62,417 bases of DNA from Bacillota bacterium (GCA_023388635.1 JAEWFW010000059.1:1-62417), one strand, 5' to 3'; positions 42,180 through 50,736 are shown, counted from the first letter of the stretch. Notes: generated by a model from the sequence alone, not told the origin. Program-made: numbers and translations.

Positions 42180-42907
42180 TGGGAGAAGTTATTCGCATGC
42201 GTTTTTCCAAAGGTGATGCTGTGCGCTATATATCGCATCTCGATTTGCAACGCATATTCGGTCGCGCATTGAAAAGGGCGAAAATACCGATTGCCTATAG
42301 CCAAGGGTTTAATCCCCATCCTAAATTGTCGTTCGGTTCGGCGCTGAGTGTCGGTACGACGAGTGACAGTGAGTATATTGATGTCGATTTGGCGGAGCCT
42401 TTAAAAGCGGACGCTTTTATAAGCAGGATGAATCAAATATTACCGATCGGGTTAAGAATCGAAGCGGCAAAGACGTATGTTACCGGGGAAGAGGGCAAGA
42501 AGCTGCCGACGCTGATGAGTGTAATGAATGGGGCGGAATATCGGATATCTTTGCATCGAGTCTCGGACCCAGGCGGGCTGGCAGTTGATGTTGCTGAGGC
42601 ACTGCGCAATATTTCCGAGGTGCCGGAGTGGAAGGTCACGCGAACGAATGGGAAGAAGCAGCGGGAAGTGGATATTAAACCATATGTTTATCGGATCGAA
42701 TCACCGGCGACGGATATGGAAGCAGACGATTCCGCGGTCATACTTACGGCAGTCGTGCAGACGGGCAGTGAAGCGAATGTACGCCCGACGGAGCTGGTTG
42801 AGGTATTACAAACATACGGCGGAATTTCTGATATATCTTGTATGATTCACCGCAGCAAGTTAGGGATTTATGATGACGGCGTGATTGTCGAGCCGTTTCC
42901 GGAATAA
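42179..42907 (+). CDS. TIGR03936 (DUF2344) family protein
   Basis: A 242-residue soluble protein, partner of the upstream radical SAM protein. The family start MRFSKGDAVRYISHLDLQRIFGRALKRA and FNPHPKLSFGSALSVG are clear. The function is unknown; the constant pairing suggests a shared RNA- or tRNA-related modification, which is inference. It overlaps the upstream stop by one base (TAATG). Confidence 0.9.
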   Translation: MGEVIRMRFSKGDAVRYISHLDLQRIFGRALKRAKIPIAYSQGFNPHPKLSFGSALSVGTTSDSEYIDVDLAEPLKADAFISRMNQILPIGLRIEAAKTYVTGEEGKKLPTLMSVMNGAEYRISLHRVSDPGGLAVDVAEALRNISEVPEWKVTRTNGKKQREVDIKPYVYRIESPATDMEADDSAVILTAVVQTGSEANVRPTELVEVLQTYGGISDISCMIHRSKLGIYDDGVIVEPFPE

Positions 42908-42945
42908 TTAGTGAATAGCGAACAAATTTGTTGGAGAGATTGATT

Positions 42946-44442
42946 ATGGGAAAACAACTGATTGTCAATTGCGATGCACGAGAAATCAGAATCGGCATGC
43001 TGGAAGACGGTAAGCTAGTCGATCTATATTTTCAAAGATCTGTCGATCAGCGGCTGGTCGGCAATATATACAAGGGGCGAGTCCACGATATACTGCCGGG
43101 GATGCAGGCGGCGTTCGTTGATATTGGTTTGGAAAAGAATGCGTTTTTATATGTCGACGATGTCGTGACAGATACGGTGGAGAATGTCTCGAAAATTAAA
43201 AAGGATATTCCGATTTCCAGTCTTTTGCATCAAGGACAGGAGTTGCTTGTCCAAGTGATCAAAGAGCCCTTTGGCACGAAAGGGGCACGTGTGTCGACCA
43301 ATATCAATATCCCGGGGCGCTATTCCGTATTGATGCCGCTGTCCGATTATATCGGCATATCGAGAAAAGTTGAAGAGGAAGCGGATCGCACACGTTTGCG
43401 CACTTGGGCGACGTCTTTGTGCGAGCGGGATCAACATGGGATCATTCTGCGGACAGTCGCCGGCAATGCTGATTATCAGCAGATTCAGGCGGATTATGAG
43501 CAGTTATCAGGAGTCTGGCGTGCAATCCGCAAGCGCGCGGAGGCAGTTAAGACACCGTCTGTCGTTCATCAGGATTTGGAGATCGTGCCGAGGATTCTGC
43601 GCGATATTTTGAATGATGAAATTGCGGAAATTGTCGTTGACCGGTTTGACGAGTATCTGGCGGTTTCGAAGATGGTTGAGCAAAGCGAAGGGCAATCGAA
43701 GCCGGAGGTCACCCATTATCACCGTAATGTGCCGATTTTTGATTATTTTGAGATTGAGAGTGAAATTGAGCAGGCGCTTCGTCCGAAGGTTTGGCTGCGC
43801 AATGGCGGATATCTGATATTTGATACGACGGAAGCATTGACAGTCGTCGATGTTAACACGGGAAAATATGTGGGAAAGCGCAATTTAGAGGAGACGGTCG
43901 TCAACACGAATATCGAGGCGGCGAAGGAGATTGCCTTGCAACTGCGATTGCGCAATATCAGTGGGATTATTATTGTCGATTTCATCGATATGCATATCGA
44001 TGAGAACCAGAAAAGAGTGCTGCAAATATTAGAGCAGGAATTGAAGAAAGATCGCAATAAAACGCAATTGCTGGGGATCACAAAACTGGGGCTCGTTGAA
44101 ATTACCAGAAAAAAAATCAGAAAGAGCCTGCATGAAGTGTTTTATGAAGGATGTACGTGTTGTGGTGGTAGGGGAAAAGTGCTGTCAGATATTACGATTG
44201 CCAATAAAATTGACCGTGAAGTACGTTTTTATTTGCGGCATACAAAGGATGAGGCAATTGTCGTGGAAATGCATGCCGATGTGCAGGAGGTTTTCTCTGG
44301 GATCGATGGCGAACATATTCAGGAAATCAAGACGATGTTCGGCAAGCAGATATTGATTCGTTCGTGCGCGCAAGTGGATCGTCAGCATTTTCGGATTGTA
44401 TTTTCAGGCGACGAACGGGAAGCCAAGGAGTATTACGGGTGA
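42946..44442 (+). CDS. rng: Ribonuclease G/E family endoribonuclease
   Basis: RNase E/G-type endonuclease for 5' processing of rRNA and mRNA. The 498-residue protein has an N-terminal S1 domain (DQRLVGNIYKGRVHDILPGM), the catalytic DNase-I-like region (LTVVDVNTGKYVGKRNLEET near residue 300, IIIVDFIDM near 340) and the zinc-link-like CTCCGGRG near 405. RNase G-size, without the long E-type tail. ATG 42946 follows GGAGAG; the TTG at 42928 overlaps the RBS. B. subtilis lacks RNase E/G, so its presence here marks a difference. Confidence 0.94.
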   Translation: MGKQLIVNCDAREIRIGMLEDGKLVDLYFQRSVDQRLVGNIYKGRVHDILPGMQAAFVDIGLEKNAFLYVDDVVTDTVENVSKIKKDIPISSLLHQGQELLVQVIKEPFGTKGARVSTNINIPGRYSVLMPLSDYIGISRKVEEEADRTRLRTWATSLCERDQHGIILRTVAGNADYQQIQADYEQLSGVWRAIRKRAEAVKTPSVVHQDLEIVPRILRDILNDEIAEIVVDRFDEYLAVSKMVEQSEGQSKPEVTHYHRNVPIFDYFEIESEIEQALRPKVWLRNGGYLIFDTTEALTVVDVNTGKYVGKRNLEETVVNTNIEAAKEIALQLRLRNISGIIIVDFIDMHIDENQKRVLQILEQELKKDRNKTQLLGITKLGLVEITRKKIRKSLHEVFYEGCTCCGGRGKVLSDITIANKIDREVRFYLRHTKDEAIVVEMHADVQEVFSGIDGEHIQEIKTMFGKQILIRSCAQVDRQHFRIVFSGDEREAKEYYG

Positions 44443-44534
44443 TGGTCAGACTGTACATATATTGTTATGAAAAATGTGGTTATGAGTAATTCCGTTATCG
44501 GGACACGTGTATGCAGATAATTTCTGATGGAAGA

Positions 44535-44564
44535 TTGACAAACATATCGATATAGTGGTATTAT
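44535..44564 (+). promoter_or_regulatory. Promoter of the rplU operon
   Basis: TTGACA (44535-44540) and TATTAT (44559-44564) separated by 18 bases, upstream of a structured leader. This is a typical sigma-A arrangement. Confidence 0.75.
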
Positions 44565-44571
44565 ATTTCGA

Positions 44572-44700
44572 GCAGTGTGCCAAAGAGGGATATCTCCGGC
44601 ATACTTCAACCGCACACATAAGGTTTTCAAACAGGAACCGGACTTGCGTCTCGGTGAACGTACCTTATATGGCGAGTCTAAGTTTATTAGGAGGTGCAAT
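44572..44700 (+). ncRNA. Structured leader of the L21 operon
   Basis: About 130 bases between the promoter and rplU, where Firmicutes carry the L21 leader. GTGTGC (44575-44580) pairs with GCACAC (44612-44617) and encloses a TGCC/GGCA hairpin. A second domain pairs ATAAGGT (44618-44624) with ACCTTAT (44662-44668) and encloses ACCG/CGGT. The presumed role is autogenous control by L21. I infer the class from position and fold, not from a covariance model. Confidence 0.65.
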
Positions 44701-45012
44701 ATGTACGCAATCATTGAAACTGGTGGAAAACAATACAAAGTCGAAGAAGGCATGGAGCTTTACATTGAAAAATTGGATGTAGAAGCTGGCGAAGCTGTTC
44801 AATTTGACAAAGTATTGTTGGTGTCGAAAGACGGTCAACTACAAGTTGGCAGCCCTGTTTTGGCAAATGTAACGGTGACAGGTAAAGTTGAAAAACACGG
44901 TCGCGATCAGAAGATCGTTGTTTTCAAGTATAAGCCTAAGAAAAATTACAAGCGCAAGCAAGGTCATCGTCAGCCGTTCACAAAAGTGATTATCGAAAAA
45001 ATCAACGCATAA
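44701..45012 (+). CDS. rplU: 50S ribosomal protein L21
   Basis: Large-subunit protein binding 23S rRNA. The 103-residue protein starts MYAIIETGGKQYKVEEGM and ends with the basic tail KPKKNYKRKQGHRQPFT. The ATG at 44701 follows AGGAGGTG; the longer frame from 44575 would run through the structured leader. First gene of rplU-prp-rpmA. Confidence 0.97.
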   Translation: MYAIIETGGKQYKVEEGMELYIEKLDVEAGEAVQFDKVLLVSKDGQLQVGSPVLANVTVTGKVEKHGRDQKIVVFKYKPKKNYKRKQGHRQPFTKVIIEKINA

Positions 45013-45026
45013 TTGATTGTGCTGAT

Positions 45027-45359
45027 ATGATTCGCATTCGTTTGTGCAAAGATCATTTGGATGAATTTGTGTCTGTACGTGTTTCCGGGCATGCTGATTA
45101 TGCAGAATACGGACAGGATATTGTCTGCTCTGCCGTATCGATGTTGACGATCAACACCGTTAACAGCATTACACATCTGCTGGACATTGCACTTGATCCG
45201 CAATCAGACGCAGGAATTCTCGTATGTGATTTTCCACGTCAGGAGAACCGTGAATTGCAGGAGAAAATGCAGTTATTGCTGGCAAGCATGTTTTTGGGAA
45301 TTCAGTCATTGAAAGAAAATTATAGTGGATATATAGAATATGAGGTTATTTACGTATAG
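45027..45359 (+). CDS. prp: Ribosomal-processing cysteine protease Prp
   Basis: Cysteine protease that removes the N-terminal extension of L27. The 110-residue protein has the catalytic His in VSGHADYAEYGQDIVC and the catalytic Cys in IVCSAVSMLTINT (about residue 35). It is always between rplU and rpmA in organisms with extended L27. No strong RBS is visible, so it is probably translated by coupling to rplU. Confidence 0.95.
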   Translation: MIRIRLCKDHLDEFVSVRVSGHADYAEYGQDIVCSAVSMLTINTVNSITHLLDIALDPQSDAGILVCDFPRQENRELQEKMQLLLASMFLGIQSLKENYSGYIEYEVIYV

Positions 45360-45371
45360 GGGGTGGCTTAT

Positions 45372-45662
45372 ATGCTACAGTTAAACCTTCAATTATTTGC
45401 TCAGAAAAAGGGAGTAGGTAGTTCCAAGAACGGTCGTGACAGCATTGCAAAGCGTTTGGGTGTGAAGCGTCAAGACGGTCAACTTGTGACTGCTGGAAGT
45501 ATCCTTGTACGTCAGAGAGGTACAAAGATTTACCCGGGAGTGAATGTAGGTATTGGTTCAGACGATACTTTGTTTGCCAAAGCTGAAGGCGTTGTTTCAT
45601 TTGAAAGAGTAGGAAGGGACAAAAAACGCGTAAGCGTGTACCCTGTTTCTATCGAAGCATAA
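45372..45662 (+). CDS. rpmA: 50S ribosomal protein L27 with cleavable N-terminal extension
   Basis: The 96-residue protein begins MLQLNLQLFAQKKGVGSSK. The LNLQLFA segment is the Prp-cleaved extension known from Firmicutes; cleavage after LFA-type sequence exposes the peptidyl-transferase-reaching tail. The GGGGGTGG before ATG 45372 fits as RBS; the GTG at 45363 lies inside it. Order rplU-prp-rpmA and a terminator after the gene. Confidence 0.97.
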   Translation: MLQLNLQLFAQKKGVGSSKNGRDSIAKRLGVKRQDGQLVTAGSILVRQRGTKIYPGVNVGIGSDDTLFAKAEGVVSFERVGRDKKRVSVYPVSIEA

Positions 45663-45672
45663 AGAGACGAGA

Positions 45673-45699
45673 AGATTCGGTCAAAGGCCGAATCTTTTT
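45673..45699 (+). terminator. Terminator after rpmA
   Basis: AGATTCGG (45673-45680) and CCGAATCT (45688-45695) around a 7-base loop, then T-rich sequence. Confidence 0.92.
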
Positions 45700-45835
45700 A
45701 TATGCTATAAGAATTTTCTATGGTTCGATTCACCAAGTTTTCTATATTTTTCGTATATTTAGAGGGATATAGTCTAATAATGTCGAAGTAAAGTCCTAAA
45801 TAATTGAGAATTTTTGCAAAAAATTGATAGGACTG

Positions 45836-46420
45836 GTGGCATTGGAAATACTAAAGTTGGACCAACCGCATGATCAAATTATCAAAATGCTGGCTGAATT
45901 ACGTCATGATATGGTGAATCATTTGCAAGTGATTCATGGGTATGCGCGTTTAAGCGGTAATCAAAAAATCATGGAATATATTGATGCTATATCTGTAGAG
46001 TATCAAATGTACAGCCGTTTATCAAATATGGGTCATACGATCTTAGCGACAAATCTAATTGCAATTATGATGGAATATCCCCAGCTGCAAATTGATTACT
46101 ATGTGAATCCTCGCAAATTATCACTTGTAAAACTGACAAAATTGAGTGAAGAGGAACTCTCTAAGCTGTTTATCGACATGATTATTGCGCTGGCGGCACA
46201 AGAGACACAAATGAAGAAAATACATATTGTAATTTCGGCGGAAAAGCCCGACAGGGGCAAAGCTTGTAAGATCTCGTTTTCCATACACGGAGAAAATTTA
46301 TGTGAGCAAGAGCAGCCAATTGCATGTTTGAAGCGTAAAATAAGCAAATACAATTTGCGGCTGAATCAGGTATATCAGGATTTGGAAGTTTTTGACTGGG
46401 AGCTTGTATTCCAGCGTTGA
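45836..46420 (+). CDS. spo0B: Spo0B-like sporulation phosphotransferase
   Basis: Phosphorelay protein linking Spo0F to Spo0A in Bacilli. The roughly 194-residue protein has a helical hairpin domain with the phosphoacceptor histidine in ELRHDMVNHLQVIHGY (about residue 26), followed by an ATPase-like domain without recognisable nucleotide boxes. Position between rpmA and obg is the B. subtilis position. The start is uncertain: TTG 45824, GTG 45836 and TTG 45842 are in frame, with only weak RBS candidates (ATAGGA, GGTGG). Its presence suggests a Bacillus-type phosphorelay. Confidence 0.85.
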   Translation: MALEILKLDQPHDQIIKMLAELRHDMVNHLQVIHGYARLSGNQKIMEYIDAISVEYQMYSRLSNMGHTILATNLIAIMMEYPQLQIDYYVNPRKLSLVKLTKLSEEELSKLFIDMIIALAAQETQMKKIHIVISAEKPDRGKACKISFSIHGENLCEQEQPIACLKRKISKYNLRLNQVYQDLEVFDWELVFQR

Positions 46421-46477
46421 TTTGCCGCTGATTCGCGGTTCAGTAGAAATCTGTAATTTAATTATGAGGTGAAAAGA

Positions 46478-47794
46478 TTGTTTGTAGATAAAGTTAGAAT
46501 ATATGTTAAAGGTGGAGACGGCGGCAACGGTATGGTGGCATTTCGTCGTGAGCCGTATGTGCCAGATGGAGGTCCTGCCGGAGGAGACGGCGGTAAAGGC
46601 GGCGATTTGATTTTTCAAGTAGATGAAGGGCTGCGTACACTTGTCGATTTTCGTTTTAAAAAGCATTTTCGTGCCGCTAACGGAGAACACGGAAGAAGTA
46701 AGAACCAGCACGGAGCTAAGGGCGATCATCTCATTGTACGTGTTCCACCAGGGACAGTCGTCACCGATGTCGAGACCGGTCAGGTACTTGCTGACCTCGT
46801 TACCCATGGTGAGCAGGCAGTGATTGCACAAGGTGGTCGAGGCGGTCGAGGCAATACACGATTTGCCAATGCGCGTTTTAAAGCGCCGGATGTGGCGGAA
46901 AAAGGAGAACCGAGCAAGGAAATTCAGGTAGAGCTCGAGCTGAAATTACTTGCAGATGTCGGGTTGGTTGGATTTCCGTCGGTCGGAAAATCGACAATTC
47001 TATCTGTCGTGTCCGCAGCGAAACCGAAAATTGCCGAATATCATTTTACGACGATTACGCCGAATATCGGAGTGGTAAAAGTCGATGATGCTAACAGCTT
47101 CGTCATGGCAGACCTACCGGGGCTGATCGAAGGAGCTCACGAGGGCGTCGGACTAGGACATCAATTTCTCCGTCATGTCGAACGCACACGTATTATTGTT
47201 CATGTCGTAGATATGGCAGCCATAGACGGGCGCGAGCCTTTTCGGGATTATCAGCAAATCAATGCAGAATTAGCACTGTATAATCCGAAGTTAATCGACA
47301 GACCACAGTTTATTGTCGCTAATAAAATGGACATGCCGCAAGCAGAGGAGCATTTACAGACGTTTATGGAAAAGCTCCGCGAAGAATACAAAAATGACGG
47401 CAAAGATGTCGACGATATACGGATTTACAAAATATCCGCCTTGTCACGACAAGGGTTGGATGCGTTACTTCGGGATATTGCCGACAAGTTGAATACATTG
47501 CCGAATATTCTCCTTTACGAGCAGACAGAGGACAAAGAGGATGAATACAGAATCTATCGTGCAGAGGCGGAAGAAGCAGCCTTTACTATTAGTAGAGAAA
47601 ACAATACTTTTATCGTCCAAGGTGAGCGATTAGAAAAATTAGTTCAGATGACTGATTTTAGCAGAGAAGATAGCGTCAATCGTTTTGCGCGTATCTTAAA
47701 AGGAATTGGCGTCGATGATGCATTGCGCAAAGCAGGAGCTCAAGATGGCGACACGATACGGATTTTAGAAATGGAATTTGATTTTGTTGATTAA
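46478..47794 (+). CDS. obgE: GTPase Obg/CgtA
   Basis: Essential ribosome-assembly GTPase, also needed for sporulation and stress signalling in B. subtilis. The 438-residue protein has the glycine-rich Obg fold (FVDKVRIYVKGGDGGNGM ...), the G domain with GFPSVGKSTILS (G1, near 165), DLPGLIEGA (G3) and NKMDM (G4), and the OCT domain (YRIYRAEAEEAAFTISREN). I start at TTG 46478, which gives the canonical MFVDKV and has GAGGTG 6 bases upstream; the GTG at 46469 overlaps the RBS. Confidence 0.96.
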   Translation: MFVDKVRIYVKGGDGGNGMVAFRREPYVPDGGPAGGDGGKGGDLIFQVDEGLRTLVDFRFKKHFRAANGEHGRSKNQHGAKGDHLIVRVPPGTVVTDVETGQVLADLVTHGEQAVIAQGGRGGRGNTRFANARFKAPDVAEKGEPSKEIQVELELKLLADVGLVGFPSVGKSTILSVVSAAKPKIAEYHFTTITPNIGVVKVDDANSFVMADLPGLIEGAHEGVGLGHQFLRHVERTRIIVHVVDMAAIDGREPFRDYQQINAELALYNPKLIDRPQFIVANKMDMPQAEEHLQTFMEKLREEYKNDGKDVDDIRIYKISALSRQGLDALLRDIADKLNTLPNILLYEQTEDKEDEYRIYRAEAEEAAFTISRENNTFIVQGERLEKLVQMTDFSREDSVNRFARILKGIGVDDALRKAGAQDGDTIRILEMEFDFVD

Positions 47795-47828
47795 AAAAGT
47801 GCAGATAAAAAAGTTTTCATGCACTTTT
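47795..47828 (+). terminator. Weak terminator after obgE
   Basis: AAAAGTGC (47795-47802) pairs with GCACTTTT (47821-47828) around an 18-base A-rich loop, directly after the stop codon. Confidence 0.55.
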
Positions 47829-47838
47829 CAATAAACTA

Positions 47839-47867
47839 TTGACGAAGTTATGATAGTATGATAATCT
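47839..47867 (+). promoter_or_regulatory. Promoter of the tRNA cluster
   Basis: TTGACG (47839-47844), 17-base spacer, TAATCT (47862-47867), ending about 30 bases before tRNA-Asp. Confidence 0.65.
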
Positions 47868-47897
47868 AATAAATGTCGCTGGAAATTACGCGACTCT

Positions 47898-47974
47898 GGA
47901 ACTGTGGTGTAGAGGCCTAACATGCCTGCCTGTCACGCAGGAGATCGCGGGTTCGAATCCCGTCAGTTCCGCCA
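47898..47974 (+). tRNA. tRNA-Asp (GTC)
   Basis: Acceptor stem GGAACTG / CAGTTCC, anticodon stem CTGCC-type with loop CTGTCAC (anticodon GTC), T-arm GCGGG-TTCGAAT-CCCGT, and encoded CCA end. 77 bases. Confidence 0.95.
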
Positions 47975-47982
47975 TTTCTTTA

Positions 47983-48060
47983 GGGCCTATAGCTCAGTCC
48001 GGTCAGAGCAACCGGCTCATAACCGGTTGGTCCTAGGTTCGAATCCTAGTGGGCCCACCA
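47983..48060 (+). tRNA. tRNA with CAT anticodon (Met or lysidine-type Ile2)
   Basis: Acceptor GGGCCTA / TGGGCCC, anticodon loop CTCATAA (CAT), T-loop TTCGAAT and encoded CCA. The acceptor and the GGCTCATAACC anticodon arm resemble tRNA-Ile2 of Bacilli, where TilS makes lysidine, but an elongator Met cannot be ruled out. It is not an initiator, since it lacks the C1-A72 mismatch. Confidence 0.9.
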
Positions 48061-48096
48061 ACCATTTTAATACCCAGACACCTTGAAATTCAATGA

Positions 48097-48172
48097 GGGC
48101 GGATAGCTCAGCTGGGAGAGCGCTACCCCGACACGGTAGAGGTCATCGGTTCGATCCCGGTTTCGCCCACCA
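48097..48172 (+). tRNA. tRNA-Val (GAC)
   Basis: Acceptor GGGCGGA / TTCGCCC, anticodon stem CTACC / GGTAG with loop CCGACAC (GAC), T-arm with TTCGATC, encoded CCA. GAC reads GUU and GUC, the former being the valS T-box specifier. Confidence 0.95.
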
Positions 48173-48185
48173 TATTGCAAGATAG

Positions 48186-48220
48186 AAATCCCTACTGCGC
48201 CAAGCGTTGTGGGGATTTTT
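48186..48220 (+). terminator. Terminator of the tRNA cluster
   Basis: AAATCCCTAC (48186-48195) pairs with GTGGGGATTT (48209-48218) with one T-G pair, then T-rich sequence. Confidence 0.85.
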
Positions 48221-48423
48221 GTTTAGCTGAGGAACAACAGAAATAAGGGGGAAAATGCTATTTGGGGGTAGATTGGGGGTGGAATTTTTTATCGCTTTTT
48301 GCCACGCAGGGTAACTCATTTGAGGTAGATTCGGATTATTAGTACTTTCAAAATTTCAATTTTATTATCAAAAGAGTGTAAAAAGGAATGCACATGGCGT
48401 ATAATAGTCCTGAGGTGATTACC

Positions 48424-48636
48424 ATGACTAGATCATTTCCGGTATTGATCGAAAAAGATCAAACAGGATTTTTCGTAGCAAGTTGCCCAGTATTGGAGGG
48501 ATGCTACACACAAGGAAAGACGTTAGATGAAGCGATGGAAAATATAAAAGAAGCAATCAGCTTATGCCTAGAAGATATGGAGGAAGATGATATTCCTGAT
48601 ACCCAAAGTATTGTTATTGGGCAGGTTGTAGTATGA
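48424..48636 (+). CDS. hicB: HicB-like antitoxin
   Basis: A 70-residue protein of the HicB (UPF0150) type: FPVLIEKDQTGFFVASCPVLEGCYTQGKTLDEAMENIKEAI, a partial RNase-H-like fold. Antitoxins of this family neutralise HicA and often repress the operon; no separate DNA-binding domain is visible in this short form. GAGGTGA precedes the ATG at 48424; a TATAAT at 48400 could be its -10. It overlaps hicA by four bases. The antitoxin-first order is the reverse of the classical hicAB order. Confidence 0.88.
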   Translation: MTRSFPVLIEKDQTGFFVASCPVLEGCYTQGKTLDEAMENIKEAISLCLEDMEEDDIPDTQSIVIGQVVV

Positions 48637-48857
48637 TGACACCTTTATTTCCGCCTATTTCAGGCAAGACGATGATTAAAATATTGGAGAAGTTCGGATA
48701 TACTGTTACTAGAACAAAAGGAAGTCATGTAAGACTTAAACATCAGACTAAAGCAAGCGTGACAGTACCCTTGCATAAAGAACTAGGTTTGGGTTTAACC
48801 TTAAAAATTTTAAAAGATGCTGAATTATCTCAAGAAGAATTTAGAAAATACCTATAA
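48633..48857 (+). CDS. hicA: HicA-like mRNA interferase toxin
   Basis: A 74-residue protein with a double-stranded-RNA-binding-like fold: SGKTMIKILEKFGYTVTRTKGSHVRLKH. The catalytic histidine is in GSHVRLKH, and VTVPLHKELGLGLTLKILKDAELSQEEF is the family C-terminus. It is predicted to cleave mRNA or tmRNA. The start overlaps the hicB stop (ATGATG), so they are coupled. A hairpin terminator follows at 48865. Confidence 0.9.
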   Translation: MMTPLFPPISGKTMIKILEKFGYTVTRTKGSHVRLKHQTKASVTVPLHKELGLGLTLKILKDAELSQEEFRKYL

Positions 48858-48864
48858 AAGAACT

Positions 48865-48892
48865 AGCTCTCATCAGAGAGCTTTTATTTTTG
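48865..48892 (+). terminator. Terminator after hicBA
   Basis: AGCTCTC (48865-48871), ATCA loop, GAGAGCT (48876-48882), followed by a T-rich run. Confidence 0.92.
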
Positions 48893-49299
48893 TCTGATTC
48901 ATTGATAAGGTAGGAATTGATAGAAATCTGTTAGAATATATAGTTATTATTTTTAAGCATAGGTGTACGAATGCGAATACACAAAAGTAGTGGAATGCGT
49001 CTTTTTGTTTTCTAAAAACGAACATAATTATATAAAATTATAACAAATATAAAATGCTCTAATAATATTGAAGAAAGATGAAAATACTTGATCATTGTTG
49101 ACTACAAAGCATTCATAAATCGCTTGACACGAAATAAAGCGGACAGTATAGTTAAATCTAACTAGTATGATAATGCAACTGATTATACTGTATTTTGATG
49201 GTATATTTTATAGCATAAGGATGCAAATTGGACATTATGACGGTTTGGGTAGAAATATTACGTAAGCAAAGGTAGTCATTCTAGGAAGGGGTACGAGGA
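48893..49299. other. AT-rich noncoding interval before the SLH gene
   Basis: About 400 bases with no plausible gene. A promoter is visible at 49124-49152 and yields a leader of about 140 bases. I see no recognisable riboswitch in it. Confidence 0.6.
49124..49152 (+). promoter_or_regulatory. Promoter for the SLH protein
   Basis: TTGACA (49124-49129), 17-base spacer, TATAGT (49147-49152): near-consensus sigma-A. Confidence 0.75.
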
Positions 49300-50484
49300 A
49301 TGAAGCGAAAAAGGATTAGCACATGGGTAATGGCAGTCGCTGTGTTATTGGTTGTTTCAGCAATTTTTTCAGTTAATACATATGCAAGCGTGTCGTTATC
49401 GGATGTTAGCAGCCACTGGGCGAAGGAGCAGGTCAATTATTTGGTTCAGAAGGGGGTTGTCAGCGGGTACCCGGATAATACGTTCAAACCACAAAACAAT
49501 GTCACTCGAGCGGAATTTTATCGCATTATCAACGGTGTTATCGGATACACGGAGGTAGCGAACATTAATTATGCGGATGTAAAACAAAGTGACTGGTATT
49601 ATAATGAAGTCGCGAAAGGTGTAAAAGCTGGGTATATTTTTGAGAAGAGCGGGGGCAATATTGAGCCCAACAAACCGATTACCCGCCAGGAAGTCGCTAG
49701 AATTATCGGTGTAACATTTGGTCTGACGGAGAACGTAAAAGCGGCAGAAAAATTTGCCGATGCAAAGCAGATGGCAGATTGGGCGAAAGGTCATATCGGC
49801 GCCTTGCAAGACAAAAAATTCATCAGCGGTTATTCTGACAATACTTTTAAGCCGGAAGGCAAGATTACCAGAGCGGAAGCGGCTACGATGATCAAAAATG
49901 CCAGTGGAGAAATTGTCAATGCGGGCGGGCAAAATAAGTATGAAGTACAGGGAAATCTGTTTGTCAACACGAGTGGTGTTACTCTGAAAGATACAGCCGT
50001 TAAAGGAGATTTGTATTTAGCGGAAGGTATTGGTGAAGGTGATGTTACACTTGACAATGTAACAGTTGATGGTGAAATATTAATTCGCGGTGGCGGAAAG
50101 AACAGCATTACCATCAAAAATTCCAGAACGAGAAGTATTGTCGCTAATAAAGCCTCCGGCGATGTTCGCATTGTAATTGAAGGGAATGGCAGCATTCCAA
50201 AAGTCGATATCCGGAATGGTGCAGTGCTTGTCATTCGGGAAGGCAGCACAGTCGGAACGATCGCGATTAATGCGAAAGCCGATCTCGAAGTGCAAAAAGG
50301 TGCTGTCGTCAGAACGGCAGAAGCCAATGCTGCGGGTATCACAATTGACGCGAAAGGGACAATCCAAACACTTAAACCGACAGAAGCTCTGAAACTCAAT
50401 GGAAGTAGTGTGGAGAAAGGTAAAGATATCAAAGTTGATGCCGGAAACATTGCACAACCGGTCGAGGAATTCACTGCCACTTGA
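49300..50484 (+). CDS. Exported protein with three SLH domains and a repetitive beta-rich C-terminus
   Basis: A 394-residue protein with a Sec signal peptide (residues 1-29, cleavage near TYAS). Three S-layer homology modules follow: SLSDVSSHWAKEQVNYLVQKG, INYADVKQSDWYYNEVAKG and AEKFADAKQMADWAKGHIG, each with a GYPDNTFKP/TRAE-type motif. SLH domains bind pyruvylated cell-wall polymers. Residues 205-394 are a run of short beta-like repeats (VTLDNVTVDGEILIRGGG ... VVRTAEANAAGITID), suggesting a right-handed beta-helix. No catalytic motif is seen. RBS AGGAAGGGG. Confidence 0.88.
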   Translation: MKRKRISTWVMAVAVLLVVSAIFSVNTYASVSLSDVSSHWAKEQVNYLVQKGVVSGYPDNTFKPQNNVTRAEFYRIINGVIGYTEVANINYADVKQSDWYYNEVAKGVKAGYIFEKSGGNIEPNKPITRQEVARIIGVTFGLTENVKAAEKFADAKQMADWAKGHIGALQDKKFISGYSDNTFKPEGKITRAEAATMIKNASGEIVNAGGQNKYEVQGNLFVNTSGVTLKDTAVKGDLYLAEGIGEGDVTLDNVTVDGEILIRGGGKNSITIKNSRTRSIVANKASGDVRIVIEGNGSIPKVDIRNGAVLVIREGSTVGTIAINAKADLEVQKGAVVRTAEANAAGITIDAKGTIQTLKPTEALKLNGSSVEKGKDIKVDAGNIAQPVEEFTAT

Positions 50485-50736
50485 GGTCTGTAATTATTAT
50501 CCGCTCGTGAAGCGGAAATGTTCTTAAAAAGTCGTACAAAAACATCTTGAATTCATGATAGGGCTATGTTAATATACAAAAAAGTAATTGTGAAAATTAA
50601 GTTTTTCAATAAAGAAAATTTTTCGTTCGGTATGGATTGACGTGTATAGTCATGTGTTTAATAGAAGGGGATTTCTGAGAAATTGGGAATCTTCTTTGTA
50701 TTTATATAAAAAAGGTAGCGAGTGAGGGAGTAAAGT

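Noticed and set aside
44575..44700. Longer N-terminus for L21
   Set aside because: It covers the structured leader; the residues do not match L21, and the ATG at 44701 has AGGAGGTG.
48240..48300. G-rich tract as a G-quadruplex or integrase remnant
   Set aside because: Only two G5 runs are present, too few for a stable quadruplex, and no translated frame resembles an integrase; kept only as a low-level note with the HicBA finding.
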